Counted from the first letter of the stretch, positions 35,524-45,257 are shown. The stretch: 64,000 nucleotides of DNA from Verrucomicrobiota bacterium (GCA_022710725.1 JAKLGK010000002.1:248001-312000); one strand, 5' to 3'. Made by a program: numbers and translations. The notes: generated by a model from the sequence alone, not told the origin.

Positions 35524-36984
35524 TCAGAATATAAAGTAAATGAACGGGTTGTATGCCTGCGTGGACAGCACGACGATGGAGAGCCACAGCAGGACGATGA
35601 CGGCCAGGGCCTTCCGTCCCGTGATCTTCCTCGACCAGTCCCAGGCCTGCGGGGCGAACCACACGATGACGGCGCACAGGGCGAAGGTCAGCAGGTAGTA
35701 CGGTTTGTAGAGGATGCCCTGGAGGAGGCCGGCCCCGTCCTGCGCGGTCCCGAGGCCGAGCATGCTCTTGAGGTAGGCGACGGCCGCGGGGAGGTCCTTG
35801 GCCCGGAAGAACACCCAGGTGAAGAGCACGAGAACGTACGTCAGGCCCACGCGCAGCGGGCGGGGCAGGAAGTGATAGACGGGCCGCTTGTTCCAGAAGC
35901 GCTCGAACGCCAGCAGGATCCCGTGCATCGCGCCCCAGGCCACGAAGTTCCAGGCCGCGCCGTGCCAGAGCCCGCCGAGGAACATCACGAGGAAGAGGTT
36001 CACGTACGTGCGGACCGGCCCGTGCTTGTTTCCGCCCAGCGGGATGTAGAGGTAGTCGCGCAGCCACGTGGAGAGCGAGAGGTGCCAGCGCCGCCAGAAT
36101 TCCGTGATGGACTGCGAGTGGTACGGCGAGTCGAAGTTCTTGGCGAACACGAACCCGAACATCAGCCCGAGCCCGATGGCCATGTCCGAGTAGCCGCTGA
36201 AGTCGAAGTAGATCTGGAACGAGTAGGACAGCACGCCGAACCAGGAGTCCGCGCAGCCCGCCGAGCCGGCATTGAAGACCGTGTCGGCCACCTTGCCGCA
36301 GGGATTGGCCAGCAGGACCTTCTTCGCGAGGCCGAGGGTGAAAAACGCGATGCCGCGCGCGAACTTCTCCAGCGTGTGCGTCCGCTGCATCATCTGGTCC
36401 GCCACCTCGGAGAAGCGGATGATCGGGCCCGCGACGAGCTGGGGGAACATGGCGACGTAGCAGGCGAAGTCCGTGAAATTGCGGATCGCCCGCGCGTCGC
36501 CGCGGTACACGTCGATGGAATAGCTCATCGACTGGAACGTGTAGAAGCTGATGCCGAGGGGCAGGGTGATCTTGAACGCGAGGTCCAGGCGGAGGTTCGG
36601 GAACCCGAGCCAGCCCGCGAGGGCGTCGTAGCTCTCCGTCGCGAAGTTGAAGTACTTGAAGAAGCCGAGCAGGGCGAGGTTCTGGACGATGGAGATCACC
36701 ACGGCGGCCTTCTGGCCCCGGGATCGCGGGCTGTTCCGCTCCAGCAGCGGGACGGGTTGGGACCAGGCCTCCCGGCGGAACTGGCGGGCGAGCTGCAGGC
36801 CGCACACGTAATCGATCAGCGTCGAGTACAGCATGAGCAGGACGAAATAGGGATTGGCCCAGCCGTAGAAGACGTAGCTGGCGATGGTCAGGAGCAGGTG
36901 CTTCCCGCGGCGCGGCATGAGGTAGTAGAGGGCCAGCGCCGCCGGCAGAAAGTAGAAGATGAAGAGATGTGAACTGAAGACCAT
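35524..36984 (-). CDS. MBOAT-family O-acyltransferase (AlgI-like)
   Basis: 486 residues, about ten membrane helices. Contains the MBOAT catalytic histidine in FLGGLWHGAAWNFVAWG and the AlgI-type SITEFWRRWHLSLSTWLRDY region. It would pass acetyl groups across the inner membrane to the AlgJ-like partners. Adjacent in the same operon, with a one-base gap on each side. Confidence 0.93.
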   Translation of the reverse strand: MVFSSHLFIFYFLPAALALYYLMPRRGKHLLLTIASYVFYGWANPYFVLLMLYSTLIDYVCGLQLARQFRREAWSQPVPLLERNSPRSRGQKAAVVISIVQNLALLGFFKYFNFATESYDALAGWLGFPNLRLDLAFKITLPLGISFYTFQSMSYSIDVYRGDARAIRNFTDFACYVAMFPQLVAGPIIRFSEVADQMMQRTHTLEKFARGIAFFTLGLAKKVLLANPCGKVADTVFNAGSAGCADSWFGVLSYSFQIYFDFSGYSDMAIGLGLMFGFVFAKNFDSPYHSQSITEFWRRWHLSLSTWLRDYLYIPLGGNKHGPVRTYVNLFLVMFLGGLWHGAAWNFVAWGAMHGILLAFERFWNKRPVYHFLPRPLRVGLTYVLVLFTWVFFRAKDLPAAVAYLKSMLGLGTAQDGAGLLQGILYKPYYLLTFALCAVIVWFAPQAWDWSRKITGRKALAVIVLLWLSIVVLSTQAYNPFIYFIF

Positions 36985-38364
36985 CTAGTTGCCGGTTGAG
37001 TAAAAGAGGGGCAGGTCGAACTCTTCCGTTTCCATGAAGAGTCGTTCGCCCTCCAGTTCGGGGTGCGCGTCGAACAGCTCCAGTTCCAGGGGATACGTGC
37101 CGCCCTGTTCCTTGTCGAGGTCGAGGACCTGCTTGTCCCGGATCGCCCAGTGGGCCACGAGGATGCGCGGGGCGGAGCATTCGCCCTCCAGGACCTTGAC
37201 GACCTCGTAGGTGTAGACCACCAGCGCCTGCGTGTAGGGGGAGATCGAGGCCACGGAGGGCGTCGGGATGCTCGCGGCCAGGCGCGCCTCGACCTTCACG
37301 CGCGTCCCGGGCTTCGTGGCCGCCTCTGGCGCCTGCGCCGGCTGGCCGGCGGGCAGGGTCACGGCGGCGCCGCGGCCGCCCTCGATCCACAGGTCCGGGA
37401 AGAAATCGGCCTGGTCGGCGCCCGTGAGTTTCAGCCAGTCCTCCACGGCCGTGAAATCGGGGCTGAACCGGCCGAGGTACACGTCCACGGCGCCGCCGCC
37501 CGCGGCGATCAGGTTCTTGCCTTGCGGCCCGACCTTGTAGGGGCCGGTCATGGCGAAGTAGCGGGCGTGGTTGCTCCAGCGGGGGTGGTAGACCTCGTAG
37601 CCGGCGACGCCGGGCGCGCCGTTGATGGTCACCTTCCAGTGGCGGCCGTCCGGCGCGAACAGGTGCAGGTTGCGGTGCGGCCCGTCGAAGATCCACGAGA
37701 GGTAGCTGTTGTCCGGGGCCATCGAGGTCCAGCAGCCCTTGCCCAGGACGGTTTCATCACCGCCCGGCAGCCTCACGTAGCCGGCGCGGGGGTGGGGGAA
37801 CTGTCCGCTCGCGCGCGTGCCGTCCGCCGACAACTGGAAGTTGTCCCACGTCACGTCCTGCCGGTCCAGGACCACCTCGGAGACCGCGGGGTTGTCGAGC
37901 TGGAACCGGATCACGGGCCCGCTGTGAAATTCCTCGATCTCCCGAACCATCATGTACACCCACTCGACGCCGGTCGCGGGGTCCAGCCATACGTCCGCGG
38001 CCGTGCCGTTGGTCAGCGTCCGGAGGCCGCTGCCGTCCCAGCGGACGACGGAAATGAGGCGGTCGCGCAGGTTGTTGAAGACGATGCGGTCGCCCTTCGG
38101 CGTGATCATCGGGCGATGGTAGTTCGTCACCGCGCCGAGGATGACGCGTTCGCCCAGCCCGTCGCCGCTGTCGTAGCCCCAAACCTGGAGTTGCCGTCCC
38201 CGCGCGAAGACATCCTCCCCCGCGCCTTCCGCCTGCCGGCACCAGACCGCCCGGGTGCGCGCCCCCGTGAACGCCCGGACGCGCGCGTCGAGATCGTCCG
38301 CCTGCGCCGCGCCGGCCAGCCATGCGGCCGCAAGGAAAAGGCCTGCTACCGTGTGATGTTTCAT
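36985..38364 (-). CDS. Secreted TolB-like beta-propeller protein
   Basis: 459 residues from ATG 38364 with signal peptide (TVAGLFLAAAWLAGAAQA). The central part has repeated blade-like units: MITPKGDRIVFNNLRDRLI, FQLSADGTRASGQFPHPR, HPRWSNHARYFAMTGPYK, which resemble WD40/PD40 (TolB) propellers. The C-terminal ~100 residues are distinct. First gene of the minus-strand O-acetylation operon; no enzyme motif seen. Confidence 0.65.
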   Translation of the reverse strand: MKHHTVAGLFLAAAWLAGAAQADDLDARVRAFTGARTRAVWCRQAEGAGEDVFARGRQLQVWGYDSGDGLGERVILGAVTNYHRPMITPKGDRIVFNNLRDRLISVVRWDGSGLRTLTNGTAADVWLDPATGVEWVYMMVREIEEFHSGPVIRFQLDNPAVSEVVLDRQDVTWDNFQLSADGTRASGQFPHPRAGYVRLPGGDETVLGKGCWTSMAPDNSYLSWIFDGPHRNLHLFAPDGRHWKVTINGAPGVAGYEVYHPRWSNHARYFAMTGPYKVGPQGKNLIAAGGGAVDVYLGRFSPDFTAVEDWLKLTGADQADFFPDLWIEGGRGAAVTLPAGQPAQAPEAATKPGTRVKVEARLAASIPTPSVASISPYTQALVVYTYEVVKVLEGECSAPRILVAHWAIRDKQVLDLDKEQGGTYPLELELFDAHPELEGERLFMETEEFDLPLFYSTGN

Positions 38365-38428
38365 GGGAGAGCCGTAGAAAAACATATCCGCCGCCGTTTC
38401 TCAAGTCCCGATCAGGGTTGTGTCCCGA

Positions 38429-39430
38429 TCAGGGGTGGGCATCGAAGGCGGGCCGCAGGGCGTTTTCGAAGCTCCGGGCCAGCGTCTCGAAGCCGGCGTC
38501 ATTTGGATGCAGCCCGTCGGCCAGCAGTTTTCTTGACCCGGCCAGCAACTCGGGGCCTTCCACCAGGTGAACCGCCGGCCGTTCGGCGGCGGCCACGCGT
38601 ATCGCCTGGCGATAGTCCTCGATCAGGCCCGTGTTCCACTTGCGTCCGCGGGCCTCCGGCGGGGTGGCGGCCACGATGGGCAGTCCGGGGCATCGCCGGA
38701 TCAGTTCCTCCAGGAAGGCTTGATAGCGCTCGGCAAACACGGCCAGGTCCGTTCCGAGCAGGACATCGTTCTCCCCGATCAGGACCAGCACGGCATCCGG
38801 CTTCAGCGAGGCGATGGCCGCGGCGTCTTCGGGCGTGGTGATCCGGCCGCAGAAACCCATGTTCATCACGTTCCAACCGGTGGCCCGCGCCAGTTGCGCC
38901 GGGTAGGAACGCGAGGGGCGGGTGGCATAAAAGCCCTGCGTGATCGAATCTCCGTAGGCGACCACGCGCCGGCCCTCGACCGGCGGTTGCCGGCGCACGC
39001 GGGCCCCCTCGTTCACGGCCAGGCCGCGGAACTCCACCCGGTCGGCCAGCGGAAGGTAAATCTCATGTTTCCGGACCCGCGGCGGGCCGTCCAGCGCCAG
39101 CTCCACGTCCTGCGCGCCGCCCCCGCCGGACGCCCGCGTAAAGGAAAGCCGGGGCTCCCCGTCCACGATCCATTCCCCCTCGCTCAAGAAATACCGGTGG
39201 TCCGCCATGTCGGCCTGGTCGGCATAGGACACCGTGAGAACGAGACGGGTGGCGTCCGTCACGAATTCCAGGCGCATCCCGGCGCTGTCGGCCGCGTAGG
39301 GAGAGCCGGCGACCTGGCGGCGCGCGGCGGCGGGCTCGGCCGGGAAATCCACGGCCGCTGTCTCGGCGCGACCCGCCGTTGCGGCCAGGAAGCCGGCCAG
39401 CAGGAACCAAGCTGCATGTCGGGGCCCCAT
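38429..39430 (-). CDS. Two-domain SGNH esterase, secreted
   Basis: 333 residues with signal peptide (FLLAGFLAATAGRAE). The first ~150 residues form a jelly-roll-like beta domain; the second is SGNH with VVAYGDSITQGFY, VLIGENDVLLG and DGLHPNDAG. This order is seen in acetyl-esterases of the SsfX3/CE2-like type. The true start is ATG 39430; the longer frame has no support. Likely deacetylates extracellular polysaccharide. Confidence 0.78.
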   Translation of the reverse strand: MGPRHAAWFLLAGFLAATAGRAETAAVDFPAEPAAARRQVAGSPYAADSAGMRLEFVTDATRLVLTVSYADQADMADHRYFLSEGEWIVDGEPRLSFTRASGGGGAQDVELALDGPPRVRKHEIYLPLADRVEFRGLAVNEGARVRRQPPVEGRRVVAYGDSITQGFYATRPSRSYPAQLARATGWNVMNMGFCGRITTPEDAAAIASLKPDAVLVLIGENDVLLGTDLAVFAERYQAFLEELIRRCPGLPIVAATPPEARGRKWNTGLIEDYRQAIRVAAAERPAVHLVEGPELLAGSRKLLADGLHPNDAGFETLARSFENALRPAFDAHP

Positions 39431-39570
39431 CGCGCAGGAGATTCTAGCATCGCGCCCCCGGATTGTCGAAGCCGCATCGCCTGCCCTTTTCCGCCCGGGC
39501 CGAGGTCCGCGTTGACAGCCGGGGTTCCGCGTGACATGATAAAAAAACTCTGAATCCGGAGGGCACATTC

Positions 39571-40071
39571 ATGGCCTCATTGATCGGCATGTCGGCGGAG
39601 GTAAAAGGGAAGAGTTTCCCGATCGACCGGGATGAAATCACGATCGGTCGCGCCAAGGACAACGTCGTGGCGATCGAAAGCCCGACGGTCTCCGGGCATC
39701 ACTGCGCCATCGTCCGGGACGGCGCCCGCTACCTGCTCAAGGACCTGGAGTCCACGAACGGCACGCGCCTGAATTCCAAGGACGTCTCGGAAGCCAAGCT
39801 GCGCCCGAAGGACATCGTCCAGATCGGCTCGGTCGAGTTCCTGTTCGACGCCGAGCAGACGGAGGCCGTGGATACCCACAGCTATGCCGAGGCGCAGATC
39901 GAGGTCGCCCCCGGCCCGACCGCCGCTCCGGAGTCGTTCAACTCCATCTCGCCGTTCGGCGCCCGCCGCACCGAGAGCTCCGGGGTCGGCCTGCTGGTGA
40001 TCACGCTGGTGGGGCTCCTGGCCCTGGTCATCGTGGGCCTGTTCGTCGTCAAGCTCATCTTCTCCGATTGA
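39571..40071 (+). CDS. FHA-domain protein with C-terminal membrane anchor
   Basis: 166 residues. The first ~95 form a forkhead-associated phosphothreonine-binding domain: ITIGRAKDN, PTVSGHHCAIVRDG, LKDLESTNGTRLNS (GR, SxxH and TNG all present). A linker follows, then one membrane helix at the end (GVGLLVITLVGLLALVIVGL), so it is tail-anchored facing the cytoplasm. It probably recognises a phosphorylated partner; no kinase is in the window. GGAGGG precedes the start. Six bases before the GspJ-like gene. Confidence 0.85.
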   Translation: MASLIGMSAEVKGKSFPIDRDEITIGRAKDNVVAIESPTVSGHHCAIVRDGARYLLKDLESTNGTRLNSKDVSEAKLRPKDIVQIGSVEFLFDAEQTEAVDTHSYAEAQIEVAPGPTAAPESFNSISPFGARRTESSGVGLLVITLVGLLALVIVGLFVVKLIFSD

Positions 40072-40077
40072 TCCCCG

Positions 40078-40737
40078 ATGCGCCTGCCGCGACGGAGAAG
40101 GCCGGCCGGTTTCACGCTGTTGGAACTCCTGGTCGCGATGCTGATCGCGGGCCTGATCGTGGGCGTGGTCTACACCCTGTATCATACCGTCACGCTGGCC
40201 GTGTCCGGCCGCCGCGTCCGCGACGACCAGGTCGCGCGCGTCGGGTGCGCCTTCCAGTCCGTGTGCGCGGACCTGTCCTCCCTGTTCCCGGGCCCGAGCG
40301 ACGATGGCCTGATCCGGCTGGGATTCGCCGAGGCCGGGCAGACCAACTTTTCCGACCTCGTCTTCTGCGCGGTCCGGGCGCCCGGGTCCGAGCCGGACAT
40401 GAGGTGGGCCCAGGCCGTCCAGGTGCGTTACCGCGTCGATACGCCATCCGCCGGGGGCGGCGAACTGCTTTGCGAAACGCGGGCGCTGGCCGGCCCCGGC
40501 GCGGAAGCGGTGGAGACCAACCGGTTGCTGGCGGGCGTGGCGGGTTTCCGCGTGAGCCTGTTCGACGGGGAGACCTGGAAGGCCGAGTGGGGCGGGACGG
40601 CGGAGCGGATCGCCCCGCGGGCCGCGCGGATCGAATTGGAAACGGACGGAGGAAAAGAACTCGTCCGCACCGAGGTCTCGATCGCCGCGGGCCTCGTCGT
40701 CAGCGGCCGGCTGGAGCGGGCCGCGGCCGGCCCGTGA
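40078..40737 (+). CDS. Type II secretion/type IV pilin-like minor pseudopilin
   Basis: 219 residues with a type IV prepilin signal: basic leader, then GFTLLELLVAMLIAGLIVGVV, with Gly/Phe cleavage and Glu5. The body resembles GspJ-type minor pseudopilins in length and pattern (long N-terminal helix then beta sheet). The usual prepilin peptidase or secretion ATPase is not in this window. Immediately downstream of the FHA gene. Confidence 0.78.
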   Translation: MRLPRRRRPAGFTLLELLVAMLIAGLIVGVVYTLYHTVTLAVSGRRVRDDQVARVGCAFQSVCADLSSLFPGPSDDGLIRLGFAEAGQTNFSDLVFCAVRAPGSEPDMRWAQAVQVRYRVDTPSAGGGELLCETRALAGPGAEAVETNRLLAGVAGFRVSLFDGETWKAEWGGTAERIAPRAARIELETDGGKELVRTEVSIAAGLVVSGRLERAAAGP

Positions 40738-40757
40738 GTCGGAACGCCGGCCCCGCT

Positions 40758-41033
40758 TCAGGATCCGCCCGCTTCGCGGACCATGTCGAAAAACTCCTCG
40801 GCGGACACGGTCTCGATCCGCTTCCCGCGGCGGCGAAGCTTTTCGTTGATCTTCATGCAGGCGCCGCGCAGCGACTCGTGCGTCTCCTCGGATCCCATCA
40901 GGACGGTGAAATTCGGGCCCCGCGTAATCCGCACATGCTCGTCCCGGTGGTCGAGTCCCACGCCGAGCATGTGCGCTTTCGCTTGTTTACCGGCCATGGC
41001 CTGTGCATCCTCGATCGTCGCCATGCAGAACAT
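40758..41033 (-). CDS. Small conserved hypothetical protein
   Basis: About 91 residues, hydrophilic and mixed alpha/beta: HMLGVGLDHRDEHVRITRGPNF, LMGSEETHESLRGACMKINEKL. No signal or membrane segment. The start may be 41033 or 41024; neither has a strong ribosome-binding site. Its 5' end overlaps the N-terminus of the divergent, broken TIGR02757 gene. Function unknown. Confidence 0.55.
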   Translation of the reverse strand: MFCMATIEDAQAMAGKQAKAHMLGVGLDHRDEHVRITRGPNFTVLMGSEETHESLRGACMKINEKLRRRGKRIETVSAEEFFDMVREAGGS

Positions 41034-41380
41034 ACTCGGCGGGCGCGCGCGGGGCAAGGGCCGTGTCCCCGGCCTCCTGGAGGACGCGTACCGCCGCTAT
41101 CATCGCCCGGAATGCATACGCCCCGACCCGCTGGAGGTGGCGCTCCGCTACGCCGATCCGCGCGACCAGGAGATCGCGGGGCTCGTGGCCGCGCTGCTGG
41201 CGTATGGCGGCGTGAAGGCCATCATGCGGAGCGCCACCGCCGTGCTGGCGAGCCTCGGCCCGTCGCCGTCGCGGACGTTGCGGCAGGCGGACCCACGCCG
41301 CTGGAGGTCACGGCGGCGTTTCGCCGGCTGTGCCCGGAGGACCCCGTGCGCTGGGATTTCGCGCTGACCCGGGCGGCGAT
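41023..41380 (+). pseudogene. TIGR02757 (DUF2400) gene, internally deleted and frameshifted
   Basis: The first ~80 codons read as the N-terminus of TIGR02757 proteins: LLEDAYRRYHRPECIRPDPLE, DPRDQEIAGLVAALLAYGGV. At about 41290 the frame shifts and the next in-frame piece, AAFRRLCPEDPVRWDFALTR, is the C-terminus of the same family, so the middle ~150 residues are missing. A short ~30-residue non-homologous tail follows. The two recognisable ends with a gap and a frame change show a deletion, and the product cannot be functional. Confidence 0.7.
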
Positions 41381-41535
41381 ATCCGAGCGCGGCGGTCGAT
41401 ATCCCGCCCGACAAACGGATTGCGCCAGAGAAGGCTTGACGGTCCCTTGCCGTTAACCTATCAAATACTGTCCAGAGGTATACCACGCGCGCCGTGCGGT
41501 CGTAGTAGATGGTGTAACGAGCCGGTGAGGCCTTT

Positions 41536-44385
41536 ATGACGAAACTATGCGCCCGTCGTTCCCGTGCCGTTTGGGTTCCCTCCTCGCTCCTCCTGCTGAC
41601 CCTGCTGGTCCCCGGCGTGACGGCGCAGGAACTGAACGTGGACCAGGAGTTCGAGTTCGCGCGCGCGCTGATCCCGCTGGGCTTCGCGGACTACTCCGAC
41701 AAGGTCGTGCAGAACGTGCTCCGCCTGCACCCGGACATGAAAGACCGCGCGACGGTCATCCAGGCGGAGATCCTCGTGTCCAAGCGGAAGTTTGCCGAGG
41801 CCGAGGAAATGGTGAAGGCCATGGACCCCGCCAGCCCGAAGGCGCAGGCCATCAGCCTGGCGATCGGCAAGGGCTACTACCTCATCGGGGAGCAGGACAA
41901 GGCTCGCGGGATCTTCGAGGCCTTCTTCAAGCAGTACGAGGGGCGCCTGCCCACCGACGCCGACTTGCTGACGTTCTACCGCGAGGCCGCGTTCCAGTTC
42001 GGGCAGATGCTGGAGATGGCCGGCGACCTGGCGGGCGCGGTGGCCGCCTACGACAAGTACCTGCAGACCAAGCCCGATCCCAACGTCGTGCGCGCGCTGA
42101 TGGCCAAACAGGCCGAGGCCCACGTCAAACTGGCGGAGAGCCTGACGGGGGCCGAGCAGGAGACCCACCTGGTCGCGGCGGAGAAGCTAAGCACGGAACT
42201 GCAGTGGAAGGGCCTGGACATCTGGTTCGGCCAGTCGCTGATCACGGTCGCCCACGCGCACCTCATCCGCGGCAAGCCGGCCGACGCGCAGAAGTTCCTG
42301 ACGCAGAACATGGACATCCTCAAGGAGATCGACACGTACATCCGCGACAACGACATGTCCATGTCCATGAGCCCGATGGCGGGCGCGCGGTTCCTGCTGG
42401 GCGAGCTCTACCAGAAGGACGCCGAGGCCCTGGCGGGCGGGGGCAAGAAGGACGAGGCGGTCCAGGCCTACGGCAAGGCCATCACCGAGTTCATCAACGT
42501 CTTCGCCCAGTACAGCGACAGCGACTGGGGGCCGAAGGCGGGCCTGCGGGCGCAGGAGATCAAGAAGATCCTCGTGGAGCAGTACGGCAAGCAGGTCAAG
42601 TGGAACATGGACGAGAAGGCCGTCGCGCAGGTCAGCGAGGCCTCGTTCCGGCTGGCCGATAACCTCTACCTTCAGAAGAAATATCCCGACGCGATCGGCG
42701 AGTACACGAAGATCCTGAAGCAGTATCCCGAGGGCGAGCCCAGCCAGAAGGCGCTGGCGAACCTGCTGGACTGCTACATCCAGGGCAACGACGCGCTGAT
42801 GATCAAGGCGACGGCCGAGTACATCGGCGAGCGGTTCGGCGGGAAGGACATCCCGGCCATGGCGCTCCTCGCGGCGGGCAAGACGTACTTCGACCGCAAG
42901 GACGAGGCGATGTACACGTACGTGTACGAGACGTACCTGAAGCACTTCCCGAAGCACAACCGCGCGGCGGCGATCCTCTTCACCCTGGCCGGCCTGCGCA
43001 AGGGCGCGGGCGACGAGGCGGGCGCGGCGAAGTACTACGAGCGGATCGTCGAGAACTACCCGAAGGACCAGTACTACCCGAAGGCCTTGAGCGCCATGGC
43101 CTGGGGCTACTTCCTGGCCACGAACTACGAGGGCGCGGTCAAGGGCTTCCAGCTCTTCCTCCCCGCGGCCCAACCCAACCCCGACAAGGTCCAGGCCCAG
43201 TTCGCGCTGGCCGAATGCTTCCGCATGCTCGGCCGCTGGACCGAGGCGCTCCCGGAATACGAGAAGCTCATCGGCTGGCTCGTGCCCAAGGACAATCCCT
43301 ACGCCACGTCCGCGGCCGACGCGAAGAAGAACGCCGACATCCTCGAGAAGGCCGTGTTCCAGCGCGCGTTCGCCTACTCGCGCATGGGCGGCTCGCCCGA
43401 CGAGGTCAAGGCGAACCGGGAGAAAGGCATCCGCGCCTACGACCAGTTCACCGCCTCGTTCCCGAATTCCACGCTGGCCTCCAAGGCGCTCGACGCGAAG
43501 GGCCGCATGCAGCTCGAGATCGGCCAGTTCGACGCGGCGACGAAGACGTTCGACGACCTGGCCGCCAAGTTCCCGACGACGGACGAGGGCAAGAACGCCC
43601 TCTTCTCCCTGATCCGCAGCGCCGTCGAGGTCAAGCAGTTCGAGCAGGCGCTGGCGGCCTTCGAGAAGATGTACGGCCAGCGCGACAAGTTCTCGCCGGA
43701 CGAGTTCGCCCGCGTCGGCCAGCTGATGCTCGACGGCGGGCAGTACGCGCAGGCGGTCGAGGCCTTCCAGTACGTCACGGTCAAGGTCCCCGAGGCGGCC
43801 CTCGACCCGAAGGAGGAGCGGGCGCTGCTGGAGCGCGCGCTGTTCGGCCTCGGCCGCGCCGCCTTCGAGCAGGGACAGTTTGAGGCCGCCTCGAAGGCCA
43901 TGGACGACCTGATGACGCGCTATCCCAAGTCGGGGACGTTCTACGAGGCCAAGTTCATCCAGGCCCGCGCCAACAAGGAGCTCGGCAAACTGCCCGAGGC
44001 CATCGCCGCGCTGGGCGACATCATGAAGTACGCGGACGACACGGTGCTCCGCAACCGGACCACCTACGAGCTGGCACTGATGCAGAAGCAGAAGGGCGAC
44101 AAGGCGGACGCGCTGGCCTCCTACCTCCGCGTCGCCCTGCTGGCCGACCCGAAGAACCCCGCGCTGACCGAGTTGGTCGAGAAGAGCCTGATGGAGAGCA
44201 TCGATCTCGGGATGGAGATGCAGCGCTACCAGGACGTGCTGGACAGCTGCGAGCAGTACATGCAGGCGTTCCCGCAGGGCTCGCGGATCGAGGACGCGCG
44301 CCGTTTGCGCAACGAGGCGCGGATGAAGGCCGCCGCCGCGGCGGCCCGGCCGGCGTCGACCAATGCCCCGGCCGGCGGGAAGTGA
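41536..44385 (+). CDS. Large secreted TPR protein of Tol/Ton-like operon
   Basis: 949 residues with a signal peptide (VPSSLLLLTLLVPGVTAQ), then TPR units throughout, such as AISLAIGKGYYLIGEQDKARG, LADNLYLQKKYPDAIGEYTKIL and FALAECFRMLGRWTEALPEYEKL. The pattern resembles YbgF/CpoB-like periplasmic TPR proteins but is far longer. It heads an operon with a second TPR protein, ExbB, two ExbD and a TonB-like fusion, so it is likely the periplasmic scaffold of that energised complex. Confidence 0.82.
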   Translation: MTKLCARRSRAVWVPSSLLLLTLLVPGVTAQELNVDQEFEFARALIPLGFADYSDKVVQNVLRLHPDMKDRATVIQAEILVSKRKFAEAEEMVKAMDPASPKAQAISLAIGKGYYLIGEQDKARGIFEAFFKQYEGRLPTDADLLTFYREAAFQFGQMLEMAGDLAGAVAAYDKYLQTKPDPNVVRALMAKQAEAHVKLAESLTGAEQETHLVAAEKLSTELQWKGLDIWFGQSLITVAHAHLIRGKPADAQKFLTQNMDILKEIDTYIRDNDMSMSMSPMAGARFLLGELYQKDAEALAGGGKKDEAVQAYGKAITEFINVFAQYSDSDWGPKAGLRAQEIKKILVEQYGKQVKWNMDEKAVAQVSEASFRLADNLYLQKKYPDAIGEYTKILKQYPEGEPSQKALANLLDCYIQGNDALMIKATAEYIGERFGGKDIPAMALLAAGKTYFDRKDEAMYTYVYETYLKHFPKHNRAAAILFTLAGLRKGAGDEAGAAKYYERIVENYPKDQYYPKALSAMAWGYFLATNYEGAVKGFQLFLPAAQPNPDKVQAQFALAECFRMLGRWTEALPEYEKLIGWLVPKDNPYATSAADAKKNADILEKAVFQRAFAYSRMGGSPDEVKANREKGIRAYDQFTASFPNSTLASKALDAKGRMQLEIGQFDAATKTFDDLAAKFPTTDEGKNALFSLIRSAVEVKQFEQALAAFEKMYGQRDKFSPDEFARVGQLMLDGGQYAQAVEAFQYVTVKVPEAALDPKEERALLERALFGLGRAAFEQGQFEAASKAMDDLMTRYPKSGTFYEAKFIQARANKELGKLPEAIAALGDIMKYADDTVLRNRTTYELALMQKQKGDKADALASYLRVALLADPKNPALTELVEKSLMESIDLGMEMQRYQDVLDSCEQYMQAFPQGSRIEDARRLRNEARMKAAAAAARPASTNAPAGGK

Positions 44386-44413
44386 TTTCATAACGATGGA
44401 AAGGAAGAAGCCC

Positions 44414-45208
44414 ATGAACACCTATCGATCGAAGAGCGCGGCGTGGAAGCTGGCCGGGCTGCTGCTGACGGTCGCGGTCGCGGCCCAGGCGGCCTACGTG
44501 ATCCTGTCGGACAATCGGCGGATGGAGGGCACGGAAATCCGCATGACGGCGGATGGCTCGGTCGTGCTCACGACCGACAGGGGCCCTGTCACGCTCTCCA
44601 AGGGGCAGTTCAAGCTGGCCATGGCCGACAAGGTGCCGGCGGAATGGGAGAAGGTCGGGCAGGCGGTCCAGGCCAAGAAGTACGACGACGCGATCACCCA
44701 GCTGAACGAGCTGGCGCGCAAGTACCGCGGCCTGGGCCTCGACGTGCAGGCGATCCAGATGCTGTCCAAGGTGCAGATGATGAAGGGCGACCCCGGGGCG
44801 GCGGTCACGGCGATCGAGACGCTGTTCCGCATGAACCCGGCGGCGAAGGGATCGCCCGAACTGGCCTGGTCGTTCCGGGAGGCCCTCCTGGGCGCCAAGC
44901 AGTACGACCGCCTCAACACGGAGCTCAACGAGGTCGTCGCGAGCGGCTCGCGCCCGGACGCGGCCCGCGCCCAGATCATGCGCGGCGACATCAAGATGGC
45001 CCAGGGGCAGGGCGAGGGCGCGGTGATGGACTACCTGCGCACCGTGGTCTTCTTCGGCTCGGAGCAGGCCGTCCAGCCCGAGGCGCTGTTCAAGGCCGCG
45101 GACACGCTGGAGAAGCTGCGCGACCCGCGCGCCAAGGAGATGTTCAAGAAGCTGGTGCAGGAATACCCGAGTTCGCCGGAGGCGCAGCAGGCGCGGTCCC
45201 GGATTTGA
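44414..45208 (+). CDS. Secreted TPR-containing protein
   Basis: 264 residues from ATG 44414 (AAGGAAG upstream), with a signal peptide (LAGLLLTVAVAAQA). A short beta-rich N-terminal domain (ILSDNRRMEGTEIRMTADG) is followed by TPR repeats: QAKKYDDAITQLNELARKY, IQMLSKVQMMKGDPGAAVTAI. Lies 28 nt after the large TPR gene and just before exbB. The N-terminal part is reminiscent of SPOR/FecR-free 'rim' domains in planctomycete proteins, but no firm family is assigned. Confidence 0.75.
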   Translation: MNTYRSKSAAWKLAGLLLTVAVAAQAAYVILSDNRRMEGTEIRMTADGSVVLTTDRGPVTLSKGQFKLAMADKVPAEWEKVGQAVQAKKYDDAITQLNELARKYRGLGLDVQAIQMLSKVQMMKGDPGAAVTAIETLFRMNPAAKGSPELAWSFREALLGAKQYDRLNTELNEVVASGSRPDAARAQIMRGDIKMAQGQGEGAVMDYLRTVVFFGSEQAVQPEALFKAADTLEKLRDPRAKEMFKKLVQEYPSSPEAQQARSRI

Positions 45209-45257
45209 GACGAGGATGCAGGCAATCGAACGGTCACGAGGAAAGAAGGAGAGGAAC

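Noticed and set aside
40068..41456. 462-codon plus-strand frame over the GspJ-like gene and small hypothetical gene
   Set aside because: Only its last ~90 bases (the TIGR02757 C-terminal piece) are meaningful; the rest is a shadow.
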